64,000 nt of DNA from assembly GCA_000708835.1 (NCBI GenBank), contig DF237037.1:1-64000 (forward strand), given 5' to 3'. A program made the position numbers and the translations under genes. The notes beneath the pieces are model-generated. The model was not told the origin of the DNA and did not search any database. It saw only the letters and a list, made by a program, of their open reading frames with translations. The DNA is from Klebsormidium nitens (taxonomy: Eukaryota > Streptophyta > Klebsormidiophyceae > Klebsormidiales > Klebsormidiaceae). Every line of letters starts with the position of its first letter. Positions within the stretch are counted from its first letter, which is position 1. Positions 52,201 to 64,000 of this stretch are shown here, in pieces.

Positions 52201-54623
52201 CGAGCTCCAAAATCTCATGAACCGATGCTCAGTCCGATGACACCGCTGCGCAGATTGGCCTGGTCTTACTGAACAGAAATTCACCAACGGATGGTTTGAG
52301 ATGCACAGAAAGGCGTGCAACAAAACCATTGCTTCTCAAAAAGCGACGGAAGTTGAAAGTTCGTGCTGCTTACCTGCCCACTCGCTCTCCAGTTCTCCGG
52401 CCGACATGATGACTGGCTCCAGTCCCAATGCCCGGAAAATCAGCTCCACTTGGAAGGATTTCCCTTGGCCTTTGCCGCCCCACACGCCTGCATGGAAAGC
52501 GCACATGGTCAAGTCAAATGGGCAGTCACAAATGCCTTTGAAGAGAAAAAAAACGCAAAAGCACCACCCACACAGTCAACCTGCTTCAGGAAATAAAACG
52601 CGTTTGCAACAGCTGCGAGGGAGTAAGCTGTCGCCAGGTGTGGCTCTCACAAACGCTCGACTTTTATGGTTGCCAATTGGCGATTCGAAGGAACAGATTC
52701 AAGCATTCGCGCCTAATATGCATGCTTGGGATATTTCACGAATTGGGATCCAGGTTCGGTCTCACCAAGTATCAATGGTGTTCGTGCCTTGATTTGATCC
52801 GCCAGGAAGTTCTTGGCGATATGGGTCACTGCGTAAATACGGCAAACTCTCAGAAATAGAGATGGTTCGCTTGACCTGTTTCTTCACGACCTGTCTGGGC
52901 ATCTCTAGTCAACATGGCGAACACTCAATCAAACAACGGGTTTGCTTGACCTGCTTCTTCGCAACCTGTCTGGGGACCTTTAGTGACGGCTCAAGCAGCC
53001 TGCACTACTACTCGGGACACACAGAGTACTTCTTTGATCCAGATGCGATTCTCTGACACAATTTCAAGGTTTGGTTCAGAAGAATGGCAGTTAATAAAGA
53101 TGACTGCCGAAAGCACTAAGCCGCAGCAAGGGGGGCGGAGATAGTTCTTACCTACTTTGTCCTGTGGTCATGAGTGGATCCATGCAGAAAACCAGTCAAC
53201 GCGTGAGCCAAGAAGAAGCAGCCACATTAAGAAGCGCCCAATCACGGATGCATCAGCACTCTTCAAACGTCCGTCACGGGAGCGGTAAGCGAGTCCCAAC
53301 GAAATCATCCAAGCCTTGGCTCCTGTCATGAAAACAAAGCACACGATGCCGCTGTGGGGGAAGCCTCTTGTTGAAAGCTAGCGTCTTTCATAACTCGGTT
53401 CTGCTTCCGCCCTTTATGCTGGGGCACTCCTTACAACGAGGAGGCGCAACCTCTGCTTCACAGTGTGGAGCCTCTCTGACACGATTTGAATGTCAAACAA
53501 TGAAGGAGATGCGTACCATGAAGGCCGGTGCGATGTAGTAGTCGCCGTGAATGTGGCCAAACTGGCGGGTGACTTTTTGGCGGTACTTAAACACAATGTC
53601 CGCTGCACAAATGAAAAGCACGCCCCTCAATCGCTGCTCTCCAGGAAGCGCACTTGAAAACAAACTTCAAAAACCACCTTCAAAGCACATTTCAATGGCC
53701 GACGAGCTCAAAGCAGAACAGATGCTGATATAGGCGGACTTTGGCCTCAATTCTTTGCAGAAGACATATGCAGCCCAGTCGTACTCAATCTTATGATACT
53801 TTTCAAGTGAGTTGCAATCTGGCATGGTGCCACTTTGCATCGTAAGCACTGAGGCCTATTTGAGACGGAGCACATCATACGAAACATGAGAAACCCCACT
53901 GCAACTTTTGTGTAGACCACGTAAGGGGGCAGCTCGCTCACATTCCTTGCCGAGGAAGTCGCCAATGAACACGGAGTCAATCATCCCCTCCTTAGCACCC
54001 ACAACCATATTCACATTCTCCGACGCCTTCCCCAGATTCTCGATGTACGTCCTTCCTGTACTATCCTTTGCATCCCACGATGACCTGAACTTGCTTCCGG
54101 GCGCGTTCACATTAGCTTCCGTGCGCTTATTCACACCGGCCCCTTTGGTTCTGTTCGCACCGTCGGGGGCCGCTTCAGCTGCCCCATTGGTTGCAGTCTC
54201 TGGTCGGCCGTTCCTCTCAGACCCGTTCCTCTGAGTTCCTCTTGATGCGGCACGACACCGGCATCGCCTCTTTATTTGACTTCTAGAAGCGCCATCAGAT
54301 GCCATGTTCCCAGGACAGGTTGACAACTGTCGGTTGCTTCTGAACATGGTAGAGCTTGGTCGCGCTGAGGCCTCAATGCGGATCCTTGGTTTGGTCAAAC
54401 ATCTGAAAGGTTGGAGAGTCTGGGCCCTTCCACACAGCGTGGCAGCTCCTAGAAAGTCAGAGCGCAGTACGGGGTCTGCTTTATGAAGCAAAGCGATAGG
54501 ACCCATGACAGGCGGCGATGTAATCTGGCGCTCGAAGGTTTTCAGAGAGGAGACAGAACTGTCCCCCCCCGTGAGGCCCGGGCTACAAAGCCCTAACCTT
54601 CGCTGTACGCTGAACGCTGCCAT
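49208..54623 (-). CDS. Rubisco-activase-like AAA+ ATPase, plastid-targeted, twelve exons
   Basis: Minus-strand exons 54623-53942, 53602-53517, 53161-53152, 52828-52766, 52487-52374, 52069-52008, 51785-51731, 51325-51124, 50729-50623, 50334-50288, 49930-49841 and 49345-49208 give 551 residues. The N-terminal about 180 residues are basic and Ser/Ala-rich, a plastid transit peptide plus linker. The AAA module has GVWGGKGQGKSFQ (Walker A), LVINDIDAGAGRFG (Walker B), VPIILTGND (sensor 1) and LIRDGRMDKFYW (arginine-finger region). VNMVVGAKEG, DYYIAPAFM and MNLADNPTRVSVGQ favour the AT1G73110-type activase-like clade over Rubisco activase proper, so the client may not be Rubisco. The third exon is only 10 nt. 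The junction Q/WLDSVGG may lack about three residues seen in relatives, so another microexon is possible. Confidence 0.9.
50738..50836 (-). repeat. Degenerate minisatellite forming the pyrimidine tract of an intron
   Basis: On the minus strand, units like TTGGTTTACCGC recur about seven to eight times at 10-15 nt spacing, immediately upstream of the acceptor at 50730-50732 of the Rubisco-activase-like gene. The plus-strand form is (G)GTAAACCAAGC. Confidence 0.8.
52862..53000 (-). repeat. Two-copy repeat (about 85 bp) in an intron of the Rubisco-activase-like gene
   Basis: CGCTTGACCTGTTTCTTC near 52868 recurs as TGCTTGACCTGCTTCTTC near 52953, followed in both by (G/C)ACCTGTCTGGG. The repeat lies in the intron between the 10-nt microexon and exon 4. 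Confidence 0.8.
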
Positions 54624-55206
54624 GGTGCCTTGCTGTTTTGATCGTGATCAACCTTCGCCGTATTAACCTTCAGCGCTGCCTGGCGCAGAGCAGAGCGTAT
54701 TAGGAATGACTCTTGAGGGACGCCAGAGGGCGCGCACTTGAATCCCACCAGCTGGCCTAGGCTGGGGAGGGCGGTGGGCTGCAGCCTGCTGGGCAGTCTC
54801 TGGAGACTGGGTGCCAGGTGCTGCACGGTGCACCAGCATTCAATGCTGCATTGAGCAGTGGAGTCTGGGCCAGCCGCCTGTGTCAACAGAATCTCGAATT
54901 GCTTCATATCTAGGCACGTGGTACACACGTCACCGACAAAGCTGGATTTGATTGGTTGAAACCTAAAGTTTTCGGACCTCTCTACCCAGAACGCGTCCAC
55001 TACTAGTTCTTAGCAGAAAAGGGGGAATCCGCCCTTGCAAGGCGGCCCGCCCAGGGCCAGGGATCCGGGGGGCTTCAGTTTGGAAAAAGGCGCTCAAACC
55101 CAAAGAAACGCAAGGGCCACATCGTTTTACTCTTAGCATCTCCACATTCTTTTGAGCTGCTTTTAGAGATATTACCATTAAACAACAACAATCCTGTTCA
55201 CGGTGG
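54624..55206. promoter_or_regulatory. Shared divergent 5' region of the Rubisco-activase-like gene and the helicase
   Basis: 583 bp separate the two divergent start codons. The stretch contains no ORF with protein character. The promoters are inferred from position only. Confidence 0.5.
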
Positions 55207-58200
55207 ATGCCCGTCAAGCCTGCCGCAGCCAGAGGGAGGCAGCTTCTCGTTGCAATGCAGAGGGCGTCGGCGGGCCTTAGGCTCGCTGCTAGCCCCACCA
55301 CTCCCATCAATGCTTCACAAACCACGGTCAATCGCCAGCTGGCCACTACAAGCTGGACAGCTGGCGCTACAGGTGGAGAGCGCGCTGCAATTTGGGCGCC
55401 CACGAGCTATGTGCTCAGAAGTTTGAGCGAATTGTCTTTGATTGCCCGACAGCTATCGTCGTCATCTTCAGCGTTTACAAGCCGTAATGCACTTCCTGTG
55501 TATCTTGAGAATGCCAACGCGGTGAGAACCGTTACCACAAGGGCGACTCTCGCATCGCTCTCCCCGCTGGAAAAGCTGCGCGAGAAGGTGAAGAGGGATT
55601 CCTCAATTCTGGACATACCGTTACCATATGTGGGGCAGCTGCCCGCGCAGGACCGGGTGGCCGATGGTGGCGAGCCGGCTGAACGGGATGAGGGGTTTAG
55701 GATTTTAGGGTTGCGGGAGGATCTGCTCAAGGCGGTTGAGGAAGGGCTGAGGCTGGAGCAGCCGACCGAAATTCAGGAGAAAGCAATCCCTGCGATTCTT
55801 GAGGGGAAGGACATTATTCTTGGAAGCCATACCGGGTCGGGCAAGACGCTGGCATACCTGCTGCCAATTATCCAGGTACGAGGTGCTGTATCATGATTTG
55901 ACCACATTACAGGAAAGTGGTCTACTTCTTACATTGATGGGTTGCTCCAATTTCGTTAAATCCAATTTCAAGTTATGCGACAAAAACCCTAATTTTTGCA
56001 AACCCTAAAATCTGCTGCTTGATGCATGACTGGTGCTCGAACGATTTGTGGCAGGAACATTGTCTTTGGTGTATCAGGCAGGAGTGTTTATGGCTTTGGT
56101 CTTAGCTGCTTACGTTCTGCTACTAAACTGAGGGCTCCTTTCGAACACCTTCCAAGCCTGATGCTCACTTGAAGCGTTGTGGATACAGGCCCTGAAAGAA
56201 GATGAGGTGGTAGGCGGGTTCAGGGGCTCAAGGCCCCGACGGCCAAGAGCGATTGTATTGGGCCCCACCAGAGAGCTGACCGAACAGGTAAGCAAAATCA
56301 ACACACTGAATTTCCTTGATGTCTCAGATGTATACACCAACATCGAGGAATCTTTTTCTTGACGTAAATAAGTCTCTCCTTTCAATGGGCTTTGAGCAGG
56401 TGGATGAAGGTACTTCAGACTTTGAGAGTCGACACATGTTGCAGTGCTACTCTTTCCGCTTCTTCTCAAAATAAGCATCGGCAATCACCTTCAAAAGGGG
56501 TTTTACGGCCCCACTTACCTGATGACAGTCTGGCTGCACTTTTTGTATCACCTACCACCTTGAGCTTTGGGCGTCACAGAAGATTTGCTGCGCTTTTCAA
56601 GTTGGGCCGTGTGGATGTGCCGCCCTGTCAATGGCAAAGTGCCTTGCGGAACCATGATGCCCCCAATATCCATGAGACGATAGTGTCCCATATTCTGGAC
56701 TTCCTCTGCAATCCTTTCTATAGTGACTCCCAACTTAAACGGACAGCCAACTCTGCTTTCAGGTTTCGCGGGTCGCTAAGTCCCTGAGCCATGAGTGCAA
56801 GTTCAGCTCCGCCTTGATAGCGGGGGGGCATGGGGATAAGGACCAGGCAGAGAGGCTGAACATGTCGGTGGACCTTCTGGTGGGCAGTCCGGGGCGCTTG
56901 CTGCAGGTGAGTCGCGGGAGTGTTTGGAGTATGATTGGACACAGGGACCTTTTGAAACTGGGGACTGGATGTGTGGATTGTAGTTTTCCAAGTTCTCAGT
57001 GGTTGGTACAGCGACTTTGAAACAGGCGGACTTATTTTTGGGGGAGCTCTGCACAGAAGGACCATATTGGGTTCTGTGATACAGATAACGTCTATCCAGA
57101 CCAGTTCATTTCTACTGGCGGTAGGATTCTTTATTCTTGACGTGGTCGAAGTTGTTCAGAGTCGTTCGTAAGCCCAAAAGCCAGCTGAAAGTGGTTCACA
57201 ATTTTGCCAGTAATCTGCACTGAGCCTTAAGAATGATGGAAGCGACTTACACTTGAAGATCCAAGCACAGCAAGATTTACTGCCATTGGCAGCACACCAA
57301 AGGCTACCGAATTGCGCGGGGCAACTAGCGTGCAACTAGCGTGAGGTAAAGTTTCGCTCGATTGGGCTTCGCTTGGGTACAAGCTCCTCTGATGTTCGTC
57401 TCTGGTGTGCTTAAAGTGGGCGTAGGCCATGCATGGACACCCCAAGGCCATCTACGGTGGTGGGGGCCCAGATGGTCGAAAGTGCAATCTGGTCCGTCAA
57501 AAAAAGACTCAGATGCACGGAGTGCGCATTTCCGGAGCTTTGAAATCGGACGCCCAAGCGGGATCCATGTTGATCAACTTCAAAAGCTAATGTCCACACC
57601 GCGCTTCTTCCCGCAGCACGCGCAGCAGGGGCACCTGTTCTGGGGCGACGTCAAGTACCTCGTTCTCGACGAGGCGGACACCATGTTTGACAAGGGCTTC
57701 GGCCCTGAGGTGAAGCAGATTCTGGGGCCGCTACGGAATAGGGGGGGAGACATGCAGGTCGTGCTCGTTACAGCCACCCTTACAAAGGTAAGAGCTGCCC
57801 GCTACTAGTTTGCAGTTACTCTCGGTCTAGTGGGATTGAAGAAGTTGGTAGGCAAAAGCTGCCTGCTATTAACGTGCAACCACTCTCGATTTGGTGGGAT
57901 GAAGTGGATTGTTTACTGGCAATCTGAGTTCGTTGTGTCCTCGGATAAGTTGCGGATGGTGTTTGCCTTGATGCTGCTGATCGTTTCGGGGTATCTTGCT
58001 GATCGTTTCGGGGTATGTCTTAAGCCAAGAATTGCATGCCGGAAATCAGTGCCGTCAGGCTCCTCTTTCTGCTACAATAACCTGTGGGTTTCTGTTGGCA
58101 TGTCAGGTGAATAGTACTTCTCTCAACCCTCTTTACAAGAAACTATTGAGTGCCGACATTGCAACTTGCTGACGTGGCGATCTTTGATTGGCAGGCGGTG

Positions 58201-60320
58201 AAGCGGCTGCTGGAGGAGGAGTTCCCCGGGATTCAGCACGTCACCACAACTAGTATGAATAAGAAGGTGTCCACGTGCCGCCACGACTTCCTGCCGGTTG
58301 CGGGCAACCTCAACAAGATGGACGTTCTCGTGCAGGTACGACCGCCGTGTTCAGGCAGTCCCGACAAGAATGCTCTAGATGTTGTTTGCTGAAAGCTACA
58401 ATGTCAAAGCTCTTCTGAAGCTTTGTTTGCAAAGCAGCGCGTTCGTGTGATGTCTCCAACGGAGTTGGTTTCTTGGGAGGCCGAGGTGGTCTGATTGGTT
58501 CGTAAGTTGACGTCAGATTGTTCGTTTTGGCGAGAGTTGTTCGTTCGTTCCTCTCCAACGCATTGCTCTGCAGCTCGCCGCAAGTCTGTCAAGTCACTGG
58601 GCGCGCCACCCAGTCTCTTCTACATTTCAGAAGAGTCGTTTCCTTTTAGGCCTGGATTCAACATTGTGATCAACCTGGTCCTCCTTGTTTCCACTCTTTG
58701 CTGACGCGGTATTAAAGCAAGACTTGTCCCACAATCTTTTCCGTAACCAATCAAGTCATGTCAAGAACACCTTGGTAGATGTTAGCGATCCGAAGTCTGG
58801 CTCTAAAGTTCCCAGCGACGTTTCTTTTGACGCCGACCCATTCTGCGCTGACATGAGCCAACCACTCCTTCTCAGGTGGCCTCCCCCGCACAATCTCGTG
58901 GGCAGCGCATGATGGTCTTCTCCAACACGGTCGCTTCCTGCCGAGCGGCGGAGCACTACCTCAAGGAGGCGGGCCTGCGGACGGTTTCGTACCACGGGGA
59001 AGTGCCGTCCGGCGAGGTGAGCGTCTGAAGCGTGTCACAGCTCATTGCGTCAACCCGCCATTTCAGCTGTCAAGGTTGGATTGTGGTCCGCAGTCTTGAG
59101 TCGTCCGCTCCACCAGTGATCGTACGGTCTGTAAGTGGAGGATTCATGATCCGAGCATCGGAACCCGTCAGCAGTCTGATTGCGAACAGTTGTGGTGATA
59201 TCAGTTTTCTTTGAGGGCTGTGTCTACCTCAACAGTCTCGAGAAGACATTGATTGGAGGTGCAGGGCGGGGTGAAGGCGCCGAGTTGACACCTTCTGGGT
59301 TCCCGGTCTGGGTCATCGTTGAGCGTTCCCGGGCAGTGCAAAATAGCAGGCTTATTGAGCGCAAGTCCTTTGTGTCCTATCTTTGCTGCCTGGTTCAAAC
59401 TTTGTATCAGCAGGATCGGAGAAGAACGTGAATTCTGGGTTGCCAATCGAGAACCTGCCTGTTAATCTGATGAACTACAATCAGCGCCGTCGTAACTTGT
59501 AACTACATTTTCCATGAAGAGGGTTTCACGTGTCCCTCTTGTGGCTGGTGCACACTGCATCTGTTACGGATTCTCTTATTCCCATACTGACCGACCGCAG
59601 TTTGCCAAGTCTTCTGACGTCGTTTCGATGTTCTTGCAGAGGATTGCGAACCTCGAGGCATTCCGCACGGGCCAGCCTCTGAACCCCTCAAAACGGGACC
59701 CATGGGTGTGGGAGGAGGACTCGGAAGAGGACGAGCCGACCGTTGCTCCCATTCTAGTTGCCTCCGACTTGGCTGCCCGGGGGCTCGACTTGGAAGTAGA
59801 TCTAGTTGTCAACTTCGACTTCCCGAAAAACCCGGTAGACTACCTCCATAGGTCGGGGAGGACGGCTAGGAACGGGGCGAAGGGGAAGGTGACGAGTTTG
59901 GTGACGAGTCGGGATAGGGTATTGGCGGACCAGATAAGAGATGCAATCGCGCGGGGGGAAAGCTTGGAGCAGCTCTCGAGCAGCCGCGAAGTCGCGGAGG
60001 GGATGAAGCGGAAACGGATAGAGGAGCTTAGGAAAGAGAAGGATAGGGCCGCCGGGGTGACGTCATCTGTCGGCAGACCGAGGAAAGTTGTGGCTAGCTC
60101 CGCGGGGGTGGGGGTCAAGAAAATAGTGGGGGGAAGAGGGGGGGGCATCGGGGTTGCGAAGAAGGTGGAGCAGAATCGGACAGCCAAGAGTCGAGGGGGC
60201 GATGATAAGCGGCCACCGCTTATACCGAAGGGGACAAGGGGGGCGGCTAGGGCAGTCGCAATGGGGAAGCCGGTGGAAGAGAAAGGAAAGAGCCGCTTTG
60301 CGAGGGCTGCAAGGCGGTGA
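55207..60320 (+). CDS. DEAD-box RNA helicase, probably organellar (RH39-like), seven exons
   Basis: Exons 55207-55875, 56189-56287, 56763-56906, 57617-57787, 58195-58335, 58876-59016 and 59640-60320 give 681 residues. The N-terminal about 110 residues are Ser/Thr/Arg/Ala-rich with few acids, suggesting organelle import. Helicase motifs occur in order: Q motif [12 protein letters not shown], motif I SHTGSGKT, Ia [11 protein letters not shown], Ib GSPGRLL, II DEAD in [17 protein letters not shown] (normally SAT), [24 protein letters not shown] and [12 protein letters not shown]. The C-terminal about 130 residues are Lys/Arg/Gly-rich, a likely RNA-binding tail. The pattern, including DEADTMFD and the spacer before motif V, resembles plant RH39, which acts in plastid 23S rRNA maturation; that role is inferred. 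The introns hold small tandem repeats. Confidence 0.9.
57785..58016 (+). repeat. Small tandem repeats in a helicase intron
   Basis: A 64-bp unit (AGCTGCC(C/T)GCTA ... GGTGGGAT) is present twice from 57793. Separately, a 22-bp unit, GCTGATCGTTTCGGGGTAT, occurs twice from 57976. The first copy of the 64-bp unit starts at the exon 4 donor. Confidence 0.75.
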
Positions 60321-60885
60321 TTGTGAATGACCTCTTGAAACATTCTGGTTCCCCGTCTTACATGCGTTGCCGCAGCGAAGTTCTCAAATGCCATGCCATT
60401 GAGTTATGTTGGATATGGCTCGTCGAGATTGGTACGTCGACAAATTATGTCCCTTACTATCATATCCCCGAAGCCTTCCGTGAAGTTGATGAAGAAAGAG
60501 GTCAAATGGATCCCGGTTGCAAAGATTGCTGTTGGCGCTGCAAAGTGGCAAGTCAAATTCCTGCATCAGTAAGAGCATATCTGTAGAGGTTCTCAAAAAT
60601 TTGCATCAGATGCGGCACTGCAGCATAGCCGCCGCTTGCTCAAGATAGTAACCGTGTGTTAAGGTGACCACCTTGGTGGCCTCGCGCAATGCAACATGAG
60701 GCTTGCGGTGAGCAGCCGATCAGCTCGATCAAATACGACAGAGAAATGCCGAACCAATCAAGAGCATATCAGGTGTCATATTAGGCCCCATACCTGGCAT
60801 GTAACTTGCACGTACATGACGCATGCATCTAGCTGGCAAACCTAGCCGAATGGGCATCATGCATGTCTGGCAACTTGCAAGCCTG
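60321..60885. other. 3' flank of the helicase gene; nothing recognised
   Basis: No coding signal follows the helicase stop codon at 60318-60320. The sequence leads directly into the inverted-repeat element. Confidence 0.45.
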
Positions 60886-61519
60886 AGGGGCGATTCGCAC
60901 CCACGCAGATAAGGCCAACTTTCCAACGAATCTGAATCCTCTTCGCACATAAATCCAAATAAGCTTATCTGCATACGCCCCCGTTCGCACCGCCGGCTGA
61001 TTACCGATAACTAATCTGCGCGGCGTTCGCACCGGCCGATGGGTACGCAACCATGAATCTGCCAATGGCGTTCGCACATAAATTCAGGTTTGCAAGTTTT
61101 TATCGGCACTGCGTTCGCACATCCCAGCAGATAAGCGGTCAGATACGATGAATCTGAAATTCCTTATCGACAGATCCAAATTTGCCCGTAGAACGAAAAG
61201 GATAGGCCGTAGGTCCTTTAAGCTGGATTTTCCAGTAGGTACTTTTCAGTACTTTGGGCCTTGGCAGCACCAGGATCCCGTACTTGAAATTTCAGCCTCC
61301 ACGTTTCGACTTTTATCGTCGAAGATTGCTCGAAAAGCTATCCAGCGATACGGATGTCATATTGCCACCTTTTCAGATCAGTTTAGCGCAGATAGGCCAA
61401 TCTGAACGGTGTTCCAGAATATGGCCCGACCCAACCTCCGTATCTGAACGGTGGAAGTCCTTCAGATCAGATAAATCGGCTTATCTGATCTGGAAAATGC
61501 TCGGGTGCGAATCGCACCT
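60886..61519. mobile_element. Non-autonomous element with terminal inverted repeats and periodic subterminal motifs
   Basis: AGGGGCGATTCGCACCC at 60886-60902 matches the inverted AGGTGCGATTCGCACCC from 61519-61503 at 16 of 17 positions, bounding 634 bp without coding capacity. In the left half the motif (G)TTCGCAC recurs at about 60893, 60941, 60983, 61025, 61070 and 61113, at 42-48 bp spacing. It is interleaved with CAGATAAG/CTTATCTG. Clustered short motifs near a terminus are typical of transposase binding regions in hAT-type elements; the class is inference. No clear target-site duplication was seen. Confidence 0.65.
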
Positions 61520-63568
61520 GAAGCGGAAGACGTACCGTAGTCCAACGTGATCATTCCGACCGGATTTTCCAAGTAATATTTTCCAACAATCCGACCAGGA
61601 ATGCGGAATTACTTGTGCGGATTCCGACCAGAATCCGAATGCCCTATGTTCAGACGCATTTTAGGGCTGATTTGAGCAGTTTTTGGCCTTCCGAAGCCTA
61701 TTTCAGAATTATTTAATCTTTCCGAATTTCCACTTTCCGAACGGGAAACCTGAATTTCTGACTTTCCGAATGCAAATAATTATTTATTTATTCGGAATCA
61801 TTACCTTGGACTACGGTACTGTTGTTGCACCGGCCGGCAGGGACTTCTTCAGACTTCAGATGCACTCTGAGCTATCGATTAGGCACTCCGGCAATCGACG
61901 GCTGTAGAAATGACACTCGAGCCTTGACTTCTCCAGGCTTGCCGCGCTTGGCCCTGGCTGCTCGCGCCGAGGTCAGAGCCTAGACTCTAGAGCCTGAGTT
62001 GCACTTGCAAGTTGCATTCGATTTTGAAGGAAACCTGGAAAGGAAGAGGACGGACGCTCCAGCCTCTAGGGTCTAGAGCTTAGTCTTGATTAAGTAGGAC
62101 GATAAGTAACAGCATCTGCATTGGATCACGCTCATTGCTAGCAAAGCCCGGAAAGCCAAACTTCTGCTTAATGAGTTTGCACCAGCGAGTGCAAGGACCA
62201 GTTCTGCATTTGAAACTGCAATTTTTGGTGACGGGTAAGTACAGCAAGCCGTTTGATATCAAGTTAGCCGCATCTTCTGGTCGTGTTTGGCATTTCTTTT
62301 CTTTTGGTTGGGATTGGTCTTGGACAATGCTCACAGGTAAATTTCAAGGGTGTGACATTTGGAGCATCATGTAAGGCCTGTATTTTTTGGTATGTAATGC
62401 TCGCATCAGATTGGCAGGTAAAAGGGACTATCCAAAGTCCTTGAGACATGGTTTTGCACCACCACATTAGTCTGGTTGCAACCAGCTGCGTAGCGCTTCC
62501 TACTAGGTGGTTTGTGTGGCTGGCAGGCTTCGTATGCCCTTGTGGAAGCCTTGATGCACCACCTTCTGGTTGAAAGTGGATCGAGCTGGCCGTGACCACC
62601 AACCACTGGTCCTGTTCATTGTTTTGCCGGTGGCATAGTGGAGGAATGGGCTTGCCACCATTTGGTGGCAGGAGAGCTTCAATGTGCAATCTTCGTGTGG
62701 AGCAGCGCAAAAGCATTCCACATGCTCATGCTTAGACTCAAAGGGGAAAAGACGTCTGGCCCATTATGGTTCTTTCACCACTTCCATGCAGGAGTCAACA
62801 TCAGTGCCAGGCAGACACTCGAAGGCAGCGCTAGAAACCTGTGAGCCTGCGCAGGCTCCTGGACAGGCCCATCGTTGCTCAGAAGACCTCCCCTGGTGAT
62901 GATTGACCACAGCAAGGCCCAGCAAGCGTGCTTTTAGAACTTAACCTCAAGGGCGCCAGAAGAAACGGGCGCGGGGCCTAGGTTAAAAGCGATGGCGTCT
63001 AGTTTTGTGCGGTGCCAGCAGTTGGCTAGCGGTAGATGCTGCCTAGAAACACGGGCTTGTGAAAATCGGACAGCGGATGCGAGGCCCCTAGCAGCGGCTT
63101 CTTTGGAGAGAAGGGGCTGCAAAAGTAGGACAAGAGCAGAGGGGATCTGCTTAGCTCAGTCTAAAACGTCTCTGTCTCTGCGGAGAAGATGTAACCGAGG
63201 GGCAGCCCACACAACGCCGTTGGGAAGGGGGGCATGCGCACTAGGCTCTCAAAGTTGGTAAGGACCGATCACGGACTCCGTGACAGATCTATCTGAGACA
63301 GGAATTCTGAGACGAGCTCTTGAGAGGCATGTTCTAGAATCGTTTTCGATTTCCTCGACTCTTTGATTAACGCTGTCTCCAGTCTGACTTGAGAGATATT
63401 GTCTGCATGATGGGTGCAGGCAAAGTCCCTGGGGATTGCAAATTTTGAGCTGTCTTGCGCTTTTTGCTCGACCGAGCTCTGACTACTAGACGGATGCATC
63501 GCACTCAGCTAAGGCAAGAAGCAAAGAGACACCTATCACTGACATGTTGAGCTTGTCTGTTTCTGAAG
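61520..63568. other. No gene recognised
   Basis: The part 61560-61790 is rich in TTCCGA(A/C)C/TTTCCGAA words and may be another decayed repeat. From 62000 onward I see only short frames, which could be intron or 5' flank of the candidate gene near the right end. Confidence 0.4.
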
Positions 63569-64000
63569 GCTTGGGTCACGAACACCGCTGACACCTGGGC
63601 ACACTATCAGCGAAAGAAGGCGTCAAAACGGTTTCGTTTGTATGGCTGCGGTAAGTGTTTCCGAATTTGGGCTTCTCTCCTGGTTCTAAGGTCTTCTTAG
63701 ATCTCGGTGTCATGACGTACTCCTCCCGTAGTTCCCCGCAAAGTCCGGTGCACCCGCCTCTGTCACACTGCGCGCTGGAGGAGTTCTAGGCCTTGTTCTC
63801 GAATCGCAGGGTCCTGGGACACCTATTGTGCCTATTTGGTGGCCGTTGCCTGCAGCGGTCTGACAATGGACCATTCATGAAGCGTGAGGACTTGGTCGAC
63901 TGTGCCACCTTTCTTTGCAGGAACAATACCTGCTCGACAAGCTGGATTCGGCTGAACGCACACACAAAGAGCTGTCGGTAAGTGCTTTGCAGCCCACTCA
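63569..64000 (+). CDS. Possible exons of an unidentified gene running off the window
   Basis: Two segments look like exons. 63569-63650, flanked by a pyrimidine-rich acceptor and a GTAAGT donor, reads AWVTNTADTWAHYQRKKASK. 63921-63977, flanked by TTTCTTTGCAG and GTAAGT, reads EQYLLDKLDSAERTHKELS, a likely helical or coiled-coil piece. They do not join directly in phase (1 against 0), so at least one exon between them, perhaps starting at 63809 after CGAATCGCAG, is needed. I recognise no family. The gene, if real, is partial. Confidence 0.35.

Overview
The window is nuclear DNA from a eukaryote of the green lineage. Most genes are cut into 7-13 exons with canonical GT-AG borders. Gene content is plant-like: a plastid GGPP synthase, a Rubisco-activase-like AAA protein, a plastid-type FAD oxidoreductase, an organelle-type DEAD-box helicase, and a DM13/DOMON/cytochrome b561 protein of the land-plant type. 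GC is moderate and introns run to a few hundred bases. A streptophyte alga such as Klebsormidium would fit, but the sequence alone does not prove the species. I assembled exons by hand from conserved protein blocks, splice sites and phase, and every multi-exon model given as complete closes to a whole number of codons.

Layout. 704-5738 (+): METTL21-type methyltransferase, nine exons. 7409-8181 (-): intronless, Cys-rich secreted amidase-like gene with a frameshift. 11001-16611 (-): FAD oxidoreductase. 17012-19260 (+): ARPC4, an Arp2/3 actin-nucleator subunit. 20194-25587 (-): GGPP synthase. 26144-34988 (+): DM13/DOMON/b561 membrane redox protein. 35752-36236: assembly gap. 36503-37270 (-): Ala/Ile/Pro-rich repeat protein. 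38829-39865 (+): unrecognised membrane protein, frameshifted. 42877-47887 (+): CLASRP/SWAP-type RS splicing protein. 49208-54623 (-): Rubisco-activase-like AAA protein. 55207-60320 (+): DEAD-box helicase resembling plant RH39. 60886-61519: non-coding element with terminal inverted repeats. 63569 to the right end: possible exons of an unidentified gene.

Organisation. Three pairs are head-to-head with 400-583 bp between start codons: FAD oxidoreductase/ARPC4, GGPPS/DM13-DOMON-b561, and Rubisco-activase-like/helicase. Three or four of the proteins are probably plastid-targeted, but the genes do not form one pathway. There is no operon, CRISPR array or phage.

The most unusual signal is a repeated form of local duplication. 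Pieces of exon with the adjoining splice site recur in neighbouring introns as decaying tandem copies, mostly 130-150 bp apart. They flank three exons of the DM13/DOMON/b561 gene and one exon of GGPPS. Other points of interest are a 10-nt microexon in the Rubisco-activase-like gene, an ARPC4 first coding exon holding only the start codon, 14 N-glycosylation sequons packed into about 80 residues of the DM13 protein, a perfect 16-bp intronic hairpin, and a mobile-element-like sequence with a short motif repeated every 42-48 bp.
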